The position numbers and the translations under genes were made by a program. Source: Pseudomonadota bacterium (GTDB lineage Bacteria > Pseudomonadota > Gammaproteobacteria > Steroidobacterales > Steroidobacteraceae). Taken from it: DNA of 16,359 nucleotides. This document shows positions 1 to 9,001 of the stretch, piece after piece. The DNA lies in NCBI GenBank assembly GCA_021820785.1, contig JAKADE010000022.1, positions 1 through 16,359 of the forward strand, read 5' to 3'. The notes beneath the pieces were generated by a model that saw only the letters and a list, made by a program, of their open reading frames with translations, ran no database searches and was not told the origin of the DNA. Numbering within the stretch: position 1 is the first letter of the stretch; each line of letters begins with the position of its first letter.

Positions 1-1940
1 GTCTGGACCTGATATTGCGGATTGCCGTTGGCGTCCGGCGCGACGTTCTTCTGCACTCGATTGAAGGCGCCTGGCCGGAAGCCCTGTGAGTACGTGAAGT
101 ACGCCATCACATCCGGTGAGATGTGCCACGTGACGTTGAAGCGGCTCTTGAACCCGTGGTAGCTGGAATGATAGTTCATGGGGAACATGCCGCCGCTGCA
201 CTGCCCGTTGGGCACGTCGACGCAGGAGCTGCTGGTCCCGTACTGGGAGCCGATCTGGTACTCGGTGTAGTGGTAGAAGCGGGTCCCGGCCGTCAGGGTG
301 AGGACCTTGGGGAGGACGTCGTAGGACACCGATGTAAACGCGGCGGTTTGCTTGTAACCGCGCTGATCGTCCTCACCGAACGCCGTGGTGTCCGAGCGCA
401 CCGAGGGATCCCAGGCCGGGGATCCGGGAGCCGGCCGGACGTCCGCGACGCACGGCGCGCCGCCGGCGAGCGCAGCGGACAGGTTCTGGGCGGTACAAGA
501 CGGAATCGTCTTGTAATCGAAGTTCATGTTGTCCTGGATATTGAAATCTTCGTAGTACAGGCCGACGAGACCATGCACGCGCCAGCGGCTCGGGGTGCTG
601 ATGCGCAGCTCGTGGCTCTGGTGCGTGTTGCGGACACGATCGTTCCAGTAGCCGATGGGCGAGTAGCAGGTCGGCGTCGTACCGGAGCCGAAGCCCGTGC
701 CACCGGAGCACTGGTAGTACCCGCCGCCGGCGCTGCGGGCGTAGTTTGAATAGTCTTCCTGTTGATGGATGTTGCGCACCGTGTATCCGCCGGTGTACAC
801 GACCTTGAACAGGTGATCGATATCGCCTTTGAGCGTCCAGGCGGTATTCTCCAGACGGTCTTTGTCGTATGCCGGGGTGAACAGCGTCGCCTCCCAGGGA
901 CCGAGCGACTGTCCCTCAGACCCGATGGGATACTGGACGTCCTGACCCTGGGCGTTCATGTCCTGATACATCTGCTCGACGAGCAGGTTCCAATCGTCGT
1001 TGATCTTGTAGAGCGCGGAGGCGCGAAAGCCGGTGTAATCGACCGGGTTCGTGGCGCGGCCGGCCAGTGCGAAATTATTGGCGACCGGGCTGCCGGGGAC
1101 GGCACAGTAGCCGGTTTTGGTCGGCAGCCCGTTCGGGCACAGACCGTTGCTGCCCGGCGTGATATTGAAGTAATGGTTGCCGGCGTCGTTGTTGCTGCGC
1201 GTGAACGTGCTGGCGACGTTCGTGATGTATCCGCCCTGATGATCGTCGTAGATGACGAAGCGGGCGGCGAGGCGATCGGTGATCAGTGGCAGGTTCAGGA
1301 CCAGGTCGGCGGCCGCATTGGGATCGCCGTGGGCCGTGACGCCGTAGGTCGCGCTGGCATCGCCCGAGGTCCGGTTCAGCACGGGCTTATTGGTGATGTA
1401 GCGCACCGCACCGGCTTCGGCGCCGCCGCCGAACAGTGTGCCCTGCGGACCTTCCAGCACTTCGATGCGCTTCATGTCGACGAAGTAGATGTCGGCGTTA
1501 CGGCCGGGGAAGGTCATCGCCTGGTTGTCCAGATACAGCGCGACGTTGGGGAATGGGGCAATGGTGGCGCTCGACTGGTTGCCGGCATTGCCTGCCGAGA
1601 GACCCCGCATGTAGATCTGGCCCTGGCCGGGTCCGTTCGAGGCGAGCTGCACGTTCGGCAGGTACTGCACGACCTGGTCGATGGTCTGCACGTTCAGCTG
1701 CTTCAACTGCTGACCGGTGATCGCCTGGATGGTGATCGGCACGCTCTGCAGCGACTGTCGTCGCCGCTGGGCGGTGACCGTGACCTCCTGGAGCACGTCC
1801 GGGTTGAGGTTCGCGGCATCGCTGGCCCCGGCGCCGGCCGGAGCCGGCAGTGGAGCTTCCGCACCATGGGCCATGCCGCAGAGTGCGTGCGAGCCGAGCG
1901 CGATCATCACGGCGAGCGTGACTTTGTGATTGATTTTCAA
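1..1940 (-). CDS. TonB-dependent outer-membrane receptor, 5' part (3' end beyond left edge)
   Basis: The minus strand is open without a stop from 1940 to the window edge (646 full codons). The product would be an outer-membrane beta-barrel that imports a ligand using TonB energy. The start is TTG at 1940: it gives a signal peptide beginning L(M)KINHKVTLAVMIALG, with a GGGGAAG ribosome site just upstream; GTG or ATG at codons 11/12 would cut into that peptide. After a Pro/Ala-rich stretch comes the TonB-box region LQEVTVTAQRRRQSLQSVPI (about residues 50-70). The plug domain follows, with VEVLEGPQGTLFGGGAEAGAVRYI-like text (seen as RIEVLEGPQGTLFGGG) that is typical of the family. Aromatic, Asn-rich barrel strands then run to the edge, including AYFTYSQGFRPGAFNRV. 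Family members usually run 700-1000 residues, so the last barrel strands are missing. The ligand cannot be told: the style is that of the large siderophore/carbohydrate group, not clearly BtuB. Confidence 0.93.
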   Translation of the reverse strand, partial: MKINHKVTLAVMIALGSHALCGMAHGAEAPLPAPAGAGASDAANLNPDVLQEVTVTAQRRRQSLQSVPITIQAITGQQLKQLNVQTIDQVVQYLPNVQLASNGPGQGQIYMRGLSAGNAGNQSSATIAPFPNVALYLDNQAMTFPGRNADIYFVDMKRIEVLEGPQGTLFGGGAEAGAVRYITNKPVLNRTSGDASATYGVTAHGDPNAAADLVLNLPLITDRLAARFVIYDDHQGGYITNVASTFTRSNNDAGNHYFNITPGSNGLCPNGLPTKTGYCAVPGSPVANNFALAGRATNPVDYTGFRASALYKINDDWNLLVEQMYQDMNAQGQDVQYPIGSEGQSLGPWEATLFTPAYDKDRLENTAWTLKGDIDHLFKVVYTGGYTVRNIHQQEDYSNYARSAGGGYYQCSGGTGFGSGTTPTCYSPIGYWNDRVRNTHQSHELRISTPSRWRVHGLVGLYYEDFNIQDNMNFDYKTIPSCTAQNLSAALAGGAPCVADVRPAPGSPAWDPSVRSDTTAFGEDDQRGYKQTAAFTSVSYDVLPKVLTLTAGTRFYHYTEYQIGSQYGTSSSCVDVPNGQCSGGMFPMNYHSSYHGFKSRFNVTWHISPDVMAYFTYSQGFRPGAFNRVQKNVAPDANGNPQYQVQ

Positions 1941-2332
1941 GGCGATCTTCCCCGAGAGTCTGGTCTGAAGAAAGAAAACGCGAACCGTTGCGGCCCGATG
2001 GCGGCGAATATAGGCAGCGCTGTGTGACGCTCCGGTGAAGGATCGGTGTCAGTTTCGTGCAGCTGTCACTTAAGTTGCACGAGCACGGTAACGGTGAGAC
2101 GGTCGCGGGCGGCGGCACTCGGATCGGGGACCTGTCGAAGTGCGCTCCCAAGGGCCTGGTAAGCCGCCCTGCGCCATTTGGTGGACGCCGGGAATTCGCC
2201 TTCCGGAGGAAAAAGAATGAGACACGTGCCTGCCGGTTGCAGACACAGCGTTACGCCAATCGCATGAGCAGCCCGAATCGGTGCGGCGGCGGTGGCCTGT
2301 CGAGGGTGCCGTCCGGGCGCAGGTTCAGGCGG
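1941..2332. other. Gene-poor gap between receptor start and acyl carrier protein end
   Basis: These 392 bases hold no gene I can support. They must contain the 5' leader and promoter of the receptor; a TATATT hexamer lies on the minus strand at 2007-2012 but has no convincing -35 partner. They also hold the 3' end of the acsA-ACP operon, with a hairpin and T-tract described separately. A 16-codon plus-strand ORF (2217-2267) has a GGAGG seven bases before its ATG. That purine run is also the complement of the hairpin's T-tract, so the ORF is probably accidental. An 88-codon stop-free stretch follows the acyl carrier protein stop in the same frame (2332 down to 2069) but has no ATG, GTG or TTG near its beginning. 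Confidence 0.6.
2210..2246 (-). terminator. Possible Rho-independent terminator of the acsA-ACP operon
   Basis: On the minus strand, GTGTCTGC pairs with GCAGGCAC across a five-base loop. This gives an 8-bp stem with one G-U wobble (plus-strand arms 2226-2233 and 2239-2246). A T-tract (TTCTTTTT, plus 2210-2217) follows after an eight-base gap. It lies about 90 bases beyond the stop of the acyl carrier protein gene, the last gene of the operon. The gap between stem and T-tract is longer than in standard intrinsic terminators, so the call is tentative. Confidence 0.35.
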
Positions 2333-2593
2333 TCAGGCGTGCTGCAGTGCCAGGAGCCGCTGTTCCACGAATTGCTCCGCGGATTTCAGATTCGCGAGGG
2401 CCGCGGCGTCGGTCTCGGCGATCTCGATGCCGAACGTCTCGCTCACCGCAACGGCAAAATGCAAGGCGTCCATGGAATCAAAATCGAACTGGTCACGCAG
2501 ATTGCGCACCGGATCGATGCTCGCCGGATCGATGTCCGGTGCGACGCCGGTGAGCAGCGCGAGCAGCTTGGAGTGAATCTCGTTTCGGTCCAT
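2333..2593 (-). CDS. Stand-alone acyl carrier protein (phosphopantetheine-binding)
   Basis: An 86-residue protein of the right size for an acyl carrier protein. It is acidic, with the attachment motif DFDSMD: Ser40 would carry the 4'-phosphopantetheine arm, with Met in place of the usual Leu after the Ser. The helical pattern after it (ALHFAVAVSETFGIEIAETD) fits helices II and III of the four-helix fold. ATG at 2593 has GGAG nine bases upstream and lies 18 bases after the E2 stop, so it is the last gene of the operon that starts with acsA. No ketosynthase, acyltransferase or fatty-acid gene is nearby, so it is unlikely to be the housekeeping AcpP. Its position suggests that it receives the acyl group made by the dehydrogenase complex or activated by AcsA; this partner assignment is inference. 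The cognate phosphopantetheinyl transferase is not in the window. Confidence 0.88.
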   Translation of the reverse strand: MDRNEIHSKLLALLTGVAPDIDPASIDPVRNLRDQFDFDSMDALHFAVAVSETFGIEIAETDAAALANLKSAEQFVEQRLLALQHA

Positions 2594-2611
2594 GGCGATG
2601 GGCTCCGCGGA

Positions 2612-3781
2612 TCAGAGGGACTCCGGATGGGCGAGCAGATCGGCGAGCACACGCAGAAAGCGGGCGCCGGAACGGCCGTCGGTCACCCTGTGATCGGCGG
2701 CGAGCGTCAGTGTCAGTACCGCGCGCACGACCAGCTGCCCGTTCTCGGCCCAGGGCTGATCGCGGATGTCTCCGGCACCCACGATGGCGACCTGCGGCGG
2801 GTTGATGATGGGGTAGAGGACATCGACCCCGTCGGCGCCGAGGCTCGTCAGGGTGAGGGTGGCGGCGGAGAACTCCCCGGACCGCAGGTGCCCGGCGCGT
2901 ACGCGCTCGACGAGCGCACTGAACTCGCGCATAAGGGTGGGCAGATCCTTCTGGTGCGCATCGAGGAGCGCAGGGGCGACCAGACCGCCGCCACGGATGG
3001 CGATGGCGGTTCCGAGGTGGACGGCGGCGGACGGGTGAAAGCGACCGTCGTGGAAGGTGCCGCTGAACCCCTCCATGCGGGCCGCGGCGAGCGCTACGGC
3101 CTTTGCGATCAGCACGCCTTCGAGGAGCCGGTCTTTCACAGTGTGCGCCGCGTTGTAGCGAGTCACCCATTCGCGTGCCGGACCGAAGTCGACGTGGTGT
3201 GCGAGATAGTAGTGCGGGATCTCGCGTTTCGAGCGCGCCATGGTTGCGCCGATGGCGGCACGCATCGCGGCCCGCGCGTCGCCTGCAGTGGCCGGGGCGC
3301 GCGCCGCCAGCTTCTCGACTTCGGCGACGTGCACGATGCCGCCACCGGCGGTGCGCTCGAGGGCCTCGAGCGGCAGACCGAGTTCATGGGCACGACGGCG
3401 GGCTGCGGGGGACATCCGAGTGCGCGTTGCCTGCACCTCAGCGGGGCCCGGCGCAATGCGTGCCGCGGCTGCTGGCGCCGGCGGACCTGCCCCGGGAGCG
3501 ATGGCCGGTGCCGGCGGCGGTGCGGCGGCGGCAGATGAACCTGCCTCGACGTCCAGGCGGGCGAGGGGGCGTCCGACCGGTACATGCGTGCCCGGCTGCA
3601 CCAGGTGCTGCAGGACCTGACCGTCGTCATAGGACTCGATGTCGATGAGTCCCTTGGTGGTCTCGACGGTCGCGAGCGGCTCGCCGCGGCGAATCCGCTC
3701 GCCGGGCTGCTTCAACCATTGCGTGAGCGTCGCGCCCTCCATGTCGGCCCCGAGGGAGGGCAGCACGAAGTCGACGTCCAT
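2612..3781 (-). CDS. Dihydrolipoamide acyltransferase, E2 of a 2-oxo acid dehydrogenase complex
   Basis: A 389-residue E2 with the family's three parts in order. A single lipoyl domain covers residues 1-80, with lipoyl-lysine Lys43 in the motif ETTKG. An Ala/Pro-rich linker (82-120) leads to a peripheral subunit-binding domain (about 122-157, starting MSPAARRRAHELG). The catalytic domain (about 170-389) ends with DHRVTDG, in which His364 and Asp368 are the expected catalytic residues. It takes the acyl group from E1 on lipoate and passes it to an acceptor, normally CoA. The ATG at 3781 overlaps the E1 beta stop by one base (TGATG), with GGGAG upstream, so translation is coupled. The lipoyl motif is KG-type rather than the common ETDKA. 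With an acyl carrier protein encoded immediately downstream, the acceptor may be phosphopantetheine on ACP. That is inference; nothing in the active-site motif proves it. Confidence 0.93.
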   Translation of the reverse strand: MDVDFVLPSLGADMEGATLTQWLKQPGERIRRGEPLATVETTKGLIDIESYDDGQVLQHLVQPGTHVPVGRPLARLDVEAGSSAAAAPPPAPAIAPGAGPPAPAAAARIAPGPAEVQATRTRMSPAARRRAHELGLPLEALERTAGGGIVHVAEVEKLAARAPATAGDARAAMRAAIGATMARSKREIPHYYLAHHVDFGPAREWVTRYNAAHTVKDRLLEGVLIAKAVALAAARMEGFSGTFHDGRFHPSAAVHLGTAIAIRGGGLVAPALLDAHQKDLPTLMREFSALVERVRAGHLRSGEFSAATLTLTSLGADGVDVLYPIINPPQVAIVGAGDIRDQPWAENGQLVVRAVLTLTLAADHRVTDGRSGARFLRVLADLLAHPESL

Positions 3782-4800
3782 CAGGTGCTCCCGCCGCCGG
3801 CAAGCACCGCACGAACCGCGGTCACGATGCGCTCGGCGCTGGGCAGCGCGGCCTCTTCGAGATGCTTCGCGTAAGGGACCGGCACTTCTGCGGTGCACAC
3901 CCGCGCCGGTGGTGCATCAAGGTCATAGAAGGCCTGCTCGATGATGCGGCTGATGATTTCGGCCGACAGGCTGCCGCTGCGCCATCCTTCGTCGACCACC
4001 ACAGCCCGGCGCGTGCGCCGCACGCTCTCGAGGAAGGTCGCGTCATCGAGCGGGCGCAGCGTGCGCAGATCGATCACTTCGGCTTCGATGCCTTCTCGGC
4101 GCAGGGTTTCAGCGGCGTCGAGACATTTGTAAAAGCTCCAGCCGTAGGTGATGAGCGTGACGTCCCGTCCGCGCTGACGGATCGCGGCATGGTCGAGATC
4201 GACCTGGCGCAGACCCGGCAGGAGCGTGCCCTCGAGGTTGTACAGATACAGATGCTCGAACAGCAGGACCGGGTCCGGGCACGCGAGTGCCGCCTCGAGC
4301 ATGAATCGCGCATCCTCGAGCGTCGCCGGCACTGCGATCCTCAATCCGGGGATGTGCGCGTACCAGCCCTCCAGACTGTGCGAGTGCTGCGCTGCGAGCT
4401 GTCGGCCGGCGCCGGTCGCCAGGCGGATCACGACCGGGACATTCAGCTGGCCGCCCGACATGTGACACAGGGTCGCGGCGTTGTTCACGATCTGGTCGAG
4501 GGCGAGCAGGCTGAAGTTCACCGTCATGACTTCCACGACGGGGCGCAACCCGCCGAGTGCGGCACCGATGCCGGCCCCGACGAATGCGGACTCCGAGAGC
4601 GGCGTGTCGCGAATGCGTTCCGGCCCGAACTCCTCGAGCAGTCCCTTGCTGACCGCGTAACTCCCTCCGTAGCGGCCGACATCCTCGCCCATGAGAAAGA
4701 CGCGGGGATCGGCTCTGAGGGCGCTTCGCAGCGCCTCGCGCACCGCGTCGCGATAGGCGATCCTGCGCTGCTGTTCAGGCGGTTCGTTCGGCATAGACAT
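3781..4800 (-). CDS. 2-oxo acid (pyruvate-type) dehydrogenase E1 component, beta subunit
   Basis: A 339-residue transketolase-like E1 beta subunit. With E1 alpha it forms the thiamine-diphosphate enzyme that decarboxylates a 2-oxo acid and acylates the E2 lipoyl arm. Family marks are [18 protein letters not shown], the TPLSESAF segment (Glu70, expected to contact the thiazolium cofactor), the central [17 protein letters not shown] (His139 at the expected catalytic position) and the C-terminal transketolase domain [19 protein letters not shown]. Length is typical (320-350). The start at ATG 4800 overlaps the E1 alpha gene by 26 bases; ATG 4794, two codons later, is equally possible, and neither has a clear ribosome site. 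The 3' end overlaps the E2 start by one base. The substrate is probably pyruvate or another small 2-oxo acid, but it is not fixed by sequence. Confidence 0.93.
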   Translation of the reverse strand: MSMPNEPPEQQRRIAYRDAVREALRSALRADPRVFLMGEDVGRYGGSYAVSKGLLEEFGPERIRDTPLSESAFVGAGIGAALGGLRPVVEVMTVNFSLLALDQIVNNAATLCHMSGGQLNVPVVIRLATGAGRQLAAQHSHSLEGWYAHIPGLRIAVPATLEDARFMLEAALACPDPVLLFEHLYLYNLEGTLLPGLRQVDLDHAAIRQRGRDVTLITYGWSFYKCLDAAETLRREGIEAEVIDLRTLRPLDDATFLESVRRTRRAVVVDEGWRSGSLSAEIISRIIEQAFYDLDAPPARVCTAEVPVPYAKHLEEAALPSAERIVTAVRAVLAGGGST

Positions 4801-5760
4801 ACCGCGTCAGATCGGACACCGGCTCCCAAGGGGCACTTTCCGCAAACTGCACCGCAGCGTCGACTTCGGCCACGGCGTCGCGCTCGAGACGCTGATAGTC
4901 GTCTTCGCTCATCAGACCGGCCGAGCGCAGTCGCGTGCTCAGGGTGACGATGGGCCCCTTTTTCTGCCAGGCTTCGATTTCGGCCTTGTCGCGATAGAGT
5001 TGCGGATCGAACATGGAGTGGGCCCGGAAGCGATAGGTGCGCATCTCGAGCAGGGCCGGCGCGCCGTCGCGACGCATTTTTTCGACTGCGCCGCGGACGG
5101 CGGACTCGACCGCGAGCACGTCCATGCCGTCGACGGCCCGGGCCTCGATCCGGTAGGCGCCCGCTTTCGCCGTGACGTCGGTCTCGGCCTGCGCCCGCTG
5201 CAAGGCGGTGCCCATCGCGTAGAGGTTGTTCTCGCAGATGAACAGGACGGGGAGCTTCCAGAGTGAGGCGAGATTGAGCGATTCGTGGAATTCACCCTCG
5301 GCCACGGCGCCGTCGCCGAAGAAGCAGGCCGTGATGTCGCTTCGGGATTGAAGCTTCGAGGCAAGTGCCAGACCGACCGCGATCGGCAGTCCGCCGGCGA
5401 CGATGGCGTTGCCGCCGAAGAAGCGCCGTTCGGCATCGAACAGATGCATCGAGCCGCCGCGGCCGCGGCTGCAGCCGCTCTGCTTGCCAAACAGCTCCGC
5501 CATCAGACGGGTCATCGGAATGCCGCGCGCGATGGCGTGTCCGTGCTCCCGGTAGGTCGCGACGATCGCATCGGAGTCGCCCAGCGCTTGCAGCGTACCG
5601 ACCGCAACGGCTTCTTCTCCGTTGTACAGATGCAGAAAGCCACGGATTTTCATCTGGCCGTACAGCTGGTAGCAGCGATCCTCGAAGGCCCGGATGCGCA
5701 GCATTTCGCGCAGCAGTGCGAGGCCGTGCTCGCGGCTCGCCGGTGCCGTGGGAGGCTCGC

Positions 5761-5764
<4 letters not shown>
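4775..5764 (-). CDS. 2-oxo acid (pyruvate-type) dehydrogenase E1 component, alpha subunit
   Basis: A 329-residue E1 alpha subunit. The thiamine-diphosphate/Mg motif runs from G150-D-G to the final N179-N180 ([13 protein letters not shown] ... ICENN). Also present are the YREHGH segment (residues 71-76), the GRGGSMH loop (101-107) and [10 protein letters not shown] near the C-terminus. The last resembles the RFRGHSMSDP of pyruvate-dehydrogenase alpha subunits more than the branched-chain or acetoin types, so a pyruvate-like substrate is favoured. The ATG overlaps the acsA stop by four bases (ATGA), with GAGGG upstream, making the two genes translationally coupled. It is the second gene of the five-gene operon. 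No E3 (dihydrolipoamide dehydrogenase) gene follows, so E3 must come from elsewhere in the genome. Confidence 0.94.
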
Positions 5765-7524
<1,760 letters not shown>

Positions 7525-7866
7525 CGTCCAGCCTCCTGCCGATGATTCTCGCGGGCCAAAGCGCGGCGTCGATCCGCTTTACTACCTAGTCGGGCGGGGC
7601 ACGCCTGAATAGGTAGATGTTCGGATCGGCGGCAGCTGCGCTGTGCCCCGCGGATCGGGCAGGCCCGGTCCGTGGTCGGCGATCGGGCATGCGCGGCAGC
7701 GGCTGGCGGTGCGCAAGCGGGGCCTCAAGGTGCACGAACCGGCGTATTCTCATCGCTCGATTCGAGAGCCGGCGCGTGCCCGTGTGCGACGCAGCGGTGC
7801 GGTGACCGGCGACGCAGGGTGCGCGGTTCAACAGGCAGCGCAAGAGTGGATCACGAGACGTCCCAG
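7525..7866. other. Divergent regulatory gap between acsA operon and DUF2332 gene
   Basis: These 342 bases separate two divergently transcribed genes, so both promoters should lie here. The acsA side has AGGAGG (ribosome site) and the inverted repeat listed separately. The part nearer the DUF2332 gene (about 7620-7866) is GC-rich. It shows short open frames on both strands but no convincing ribosome site, conserved protein text or clear promoter hexamers. I see no gene in it. Confidence 0.6.
7581..7616. promoter_or_regulatory. Palindromic operator-like site upstream of acsA
   Basis: A perfect 7-bp inverted repeat, CTACCTA (7582-7588) and TAGGTAG (7610-7616), is separated by 21 bases. The left arm also sits in a second, smaller palindrome, ACTA-CC-TAGT (7581-7590). 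The site ends 57 bases before the acsA start codon, where an activator or repressor of the operon would bind. acs genes in Pseudomonas and Vibrio are controlled by LuxR/NarL-type response regulators (CrbR/ErdR). This could be such a site, but I cannot confirm the motif from memory. Confidence 0.5.
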
Positions 7867-8961
7867 ATGGAGTCACAAACCGATGTCGCCACCGCGGTGC
7901 GCGATGCCTTTCTCGTCCAGGCCCAAGCCTGTGACCGGCTCGGTTCACCCTTCACCGCCGAGATATGCCGCGTTCTGGCTGCGGGACTCGACCCGGAAAA
8001 CGCCCTGGAGCGCTCGGTTCTGGAATGGCGGGGCGATCCGAGTCCCTTCGCCGACTCGGTGCCGCTGCGTCTGGTCGGAGCACTGCATGGCCTGGTGCGC
8101 GCCGGTCGCGCGCCGCGGCTCGCGGCGCTCTACCCGCCGCAGCCGCTGGCCGAACCGCAGCGGCTGCTCGCGGCCGTGCGCTCGACGCTGCGGGAGCACC
8201 CGGATTTCATACGGGCATTCCTCGATCATCCGCCGCAGACGAATGAAGTGGGCCGCTCGGCGGTGCTGATGGCCGGCTGGCTGCAGATCGCCGCGCGCAC
8301 GGGCCATCCGCTCAGCCTCTTCGAGCTCGGGGCGAGTGCGGGACTCAATCTCATTGCAGACCGCTACGCGTACCGGTTCGGCGAGATCCCCTGGCGGCGA
8401 GCCGCGGGCCCTGGCACACACGAGGCCAGTGCGCAGGCCACCGTGACCTGCGACTGGAGCGGCCCGCTGCCGCCGCTGGATGCGCCGCTGCAGATTCGAG
8501 CGCGCCGCGGCTGCGACCGTCACCCCCTGGACGTCACCGATCCGGCGCAGCGCGAGCGGCTGATCGCCTATGTCTGGGCGGACCAACGCGCCCGTCTGGA
8601 GCGTCTCGACGCGGCGATACGCGTGATGCAGACCGAGCCGGTCCGCATCGAGGCGTGCGAGGCGCAGGACTGGCTGCCGTCGGTGCTGCCGCTGGCGAGC
8701 GAGCCGTACGTCACGCGAGTCGTCTTTCACAGCATTTTTTGGAGTTATCTGAAACCGCAGGCGCAGGCGCAGATCGCAGCGCACCTGGCGATGGTGGGTG
8801 CCGCCGCATCGGCCGAGCGACCGCTCGCGTGGCTGCGTCTGGAACTCGCGGGCCGGGACGAACCGGCGGCGCTGAAACTGACGCTGTGGCCGGGCGGCGC
8901 GGACGAATTGCTCGCCCGCGCCCATCCGCACGGCACCTGGGTCCGCTGGCTAGGTGAGTGA
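7867..8961 (+). CDS. DUF2332 family protein of unknown function
   Basis: A 364-residue cytoplasmic protein matching the DUF2332 family by its conserved blocks: LHGLVRAG, LAALYPPQP, DHPPQTNEVGRSAVL, LFELGASAGLNL (residues 151-162), GCDRHPLDVTDPAQRERL, YVWADQ and VVFHSIFWSYL. The ELGASAGLNL loop resembles the glycine-rich SAM-binding motif I of Rossmann methyltransferases, and the His-containing strand fits the later part of that fold. A methyltransferase-like fold is my inference, and no substrate is suggested. ATG 7867 was chosen because family similarity starts soon after it; GTG 7846 in the same frame is possible, and neither has a strong ribosome site. It stands alone on the plus strand, divergent from the acsA operon and convergent with the amine oxidase gene, whose stop is 19 bases away. 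Confidence 0.87.
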   Translation: MESQTDVATAVRDAFLVQAQACDRLGSPFTAEICRVLAAGLDPENALERSVLEWRGDPSPFADSVPLRLVGALHGLVRAGRAPRLAALYPPQPLAEPQRLLAAVRSTLREHPDFIRAFLDHPPQTNEVGRSAVLMAGWLQIAARTGHPLSLFELGASAGLNLIADRYAYRFGEIPWRRAAGPGTHEASAQATVTCDWSGPLPPLDAPLQIRARRGCDRHPLDVTDPAQRERLIAYVWADQRARLERLDAAIRVMQTEPVRIEACEAQDWLPSVLPLASEPYVTRVVFHSIFWSYLKPQAQAQIAAHLAMVGAAASAERPLAWLRLELAGRDEPAALKLTLWPGGADELLARAHPHGTWVRWLGE

Positions 8962-8970
8962 CGGTTGAGG

Positions 8971-9001
8971 GCAGCGCGCGTCAGCGCGGTTCGCGCGCTG
9001 C
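8971..9001. terminator. Stem-loop between convergent genes (possible bidirectional terminator)
   Basis: A perfect 10-bp inverted repeat, GCAGCGCGCG (8971-8980) and CGCGCGCTGC (8992-9001), has an 11-base loop. It sits just after the DUF2332 stop and covers the last codons of the convergent amine oxidase gene. The position suits termination in both directions, but there is no T-tract on either side. It may therefore only pause polymerase or protect transcript ends. Confidence 0.4.

Noticed and set aside
1..1940. Calling the receptor BtuB (vitamin B12 transporter) because cob genes are in the window
   Set aside because: It is 13 kb from the cob operon, has no shared promoter, and its plug and barrel text resemble the large general TonB receptor group. 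No B12-specific feature can be seen.
123..2027. Long plus-strand open frames opposite the TonB-dependent receptor
   Set aside because: The minus strand encodes a continuous receptor with signal peptide, plug and barrel motifs. The plus frames have no recognisable protein text and are antisense shadows in GC-rich DNA.
2057..3538. 493-codon plus-strand open frame opposite ACP and E2
   Set aside because: It lies against two genes with intact catalytic motifs (Ser40; Lys43, His364, Asp368), has no ribosome site at its start and shows no family motif.
3862..4947. 361-codon plus-strand open frame opposite E1 beta
   Set aside because: Antisense of a clear E1 beta gene; its composition is that of a complement frame and no conserved motif is seen.
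8755..8785. Short GCAGGC repeats
   Set aside because: They are in-frame Gln-Ala codons (QAQAQ) within the DUF2332 gene, not an independent repeat element.
7945..8931. 328-codon minus-strand open frame opposite the DUF2332 gene
   Set aside because: The plus strand carries the conserved DUF2332 blocks; the minus frame is Arg/Gln-rich antisense.
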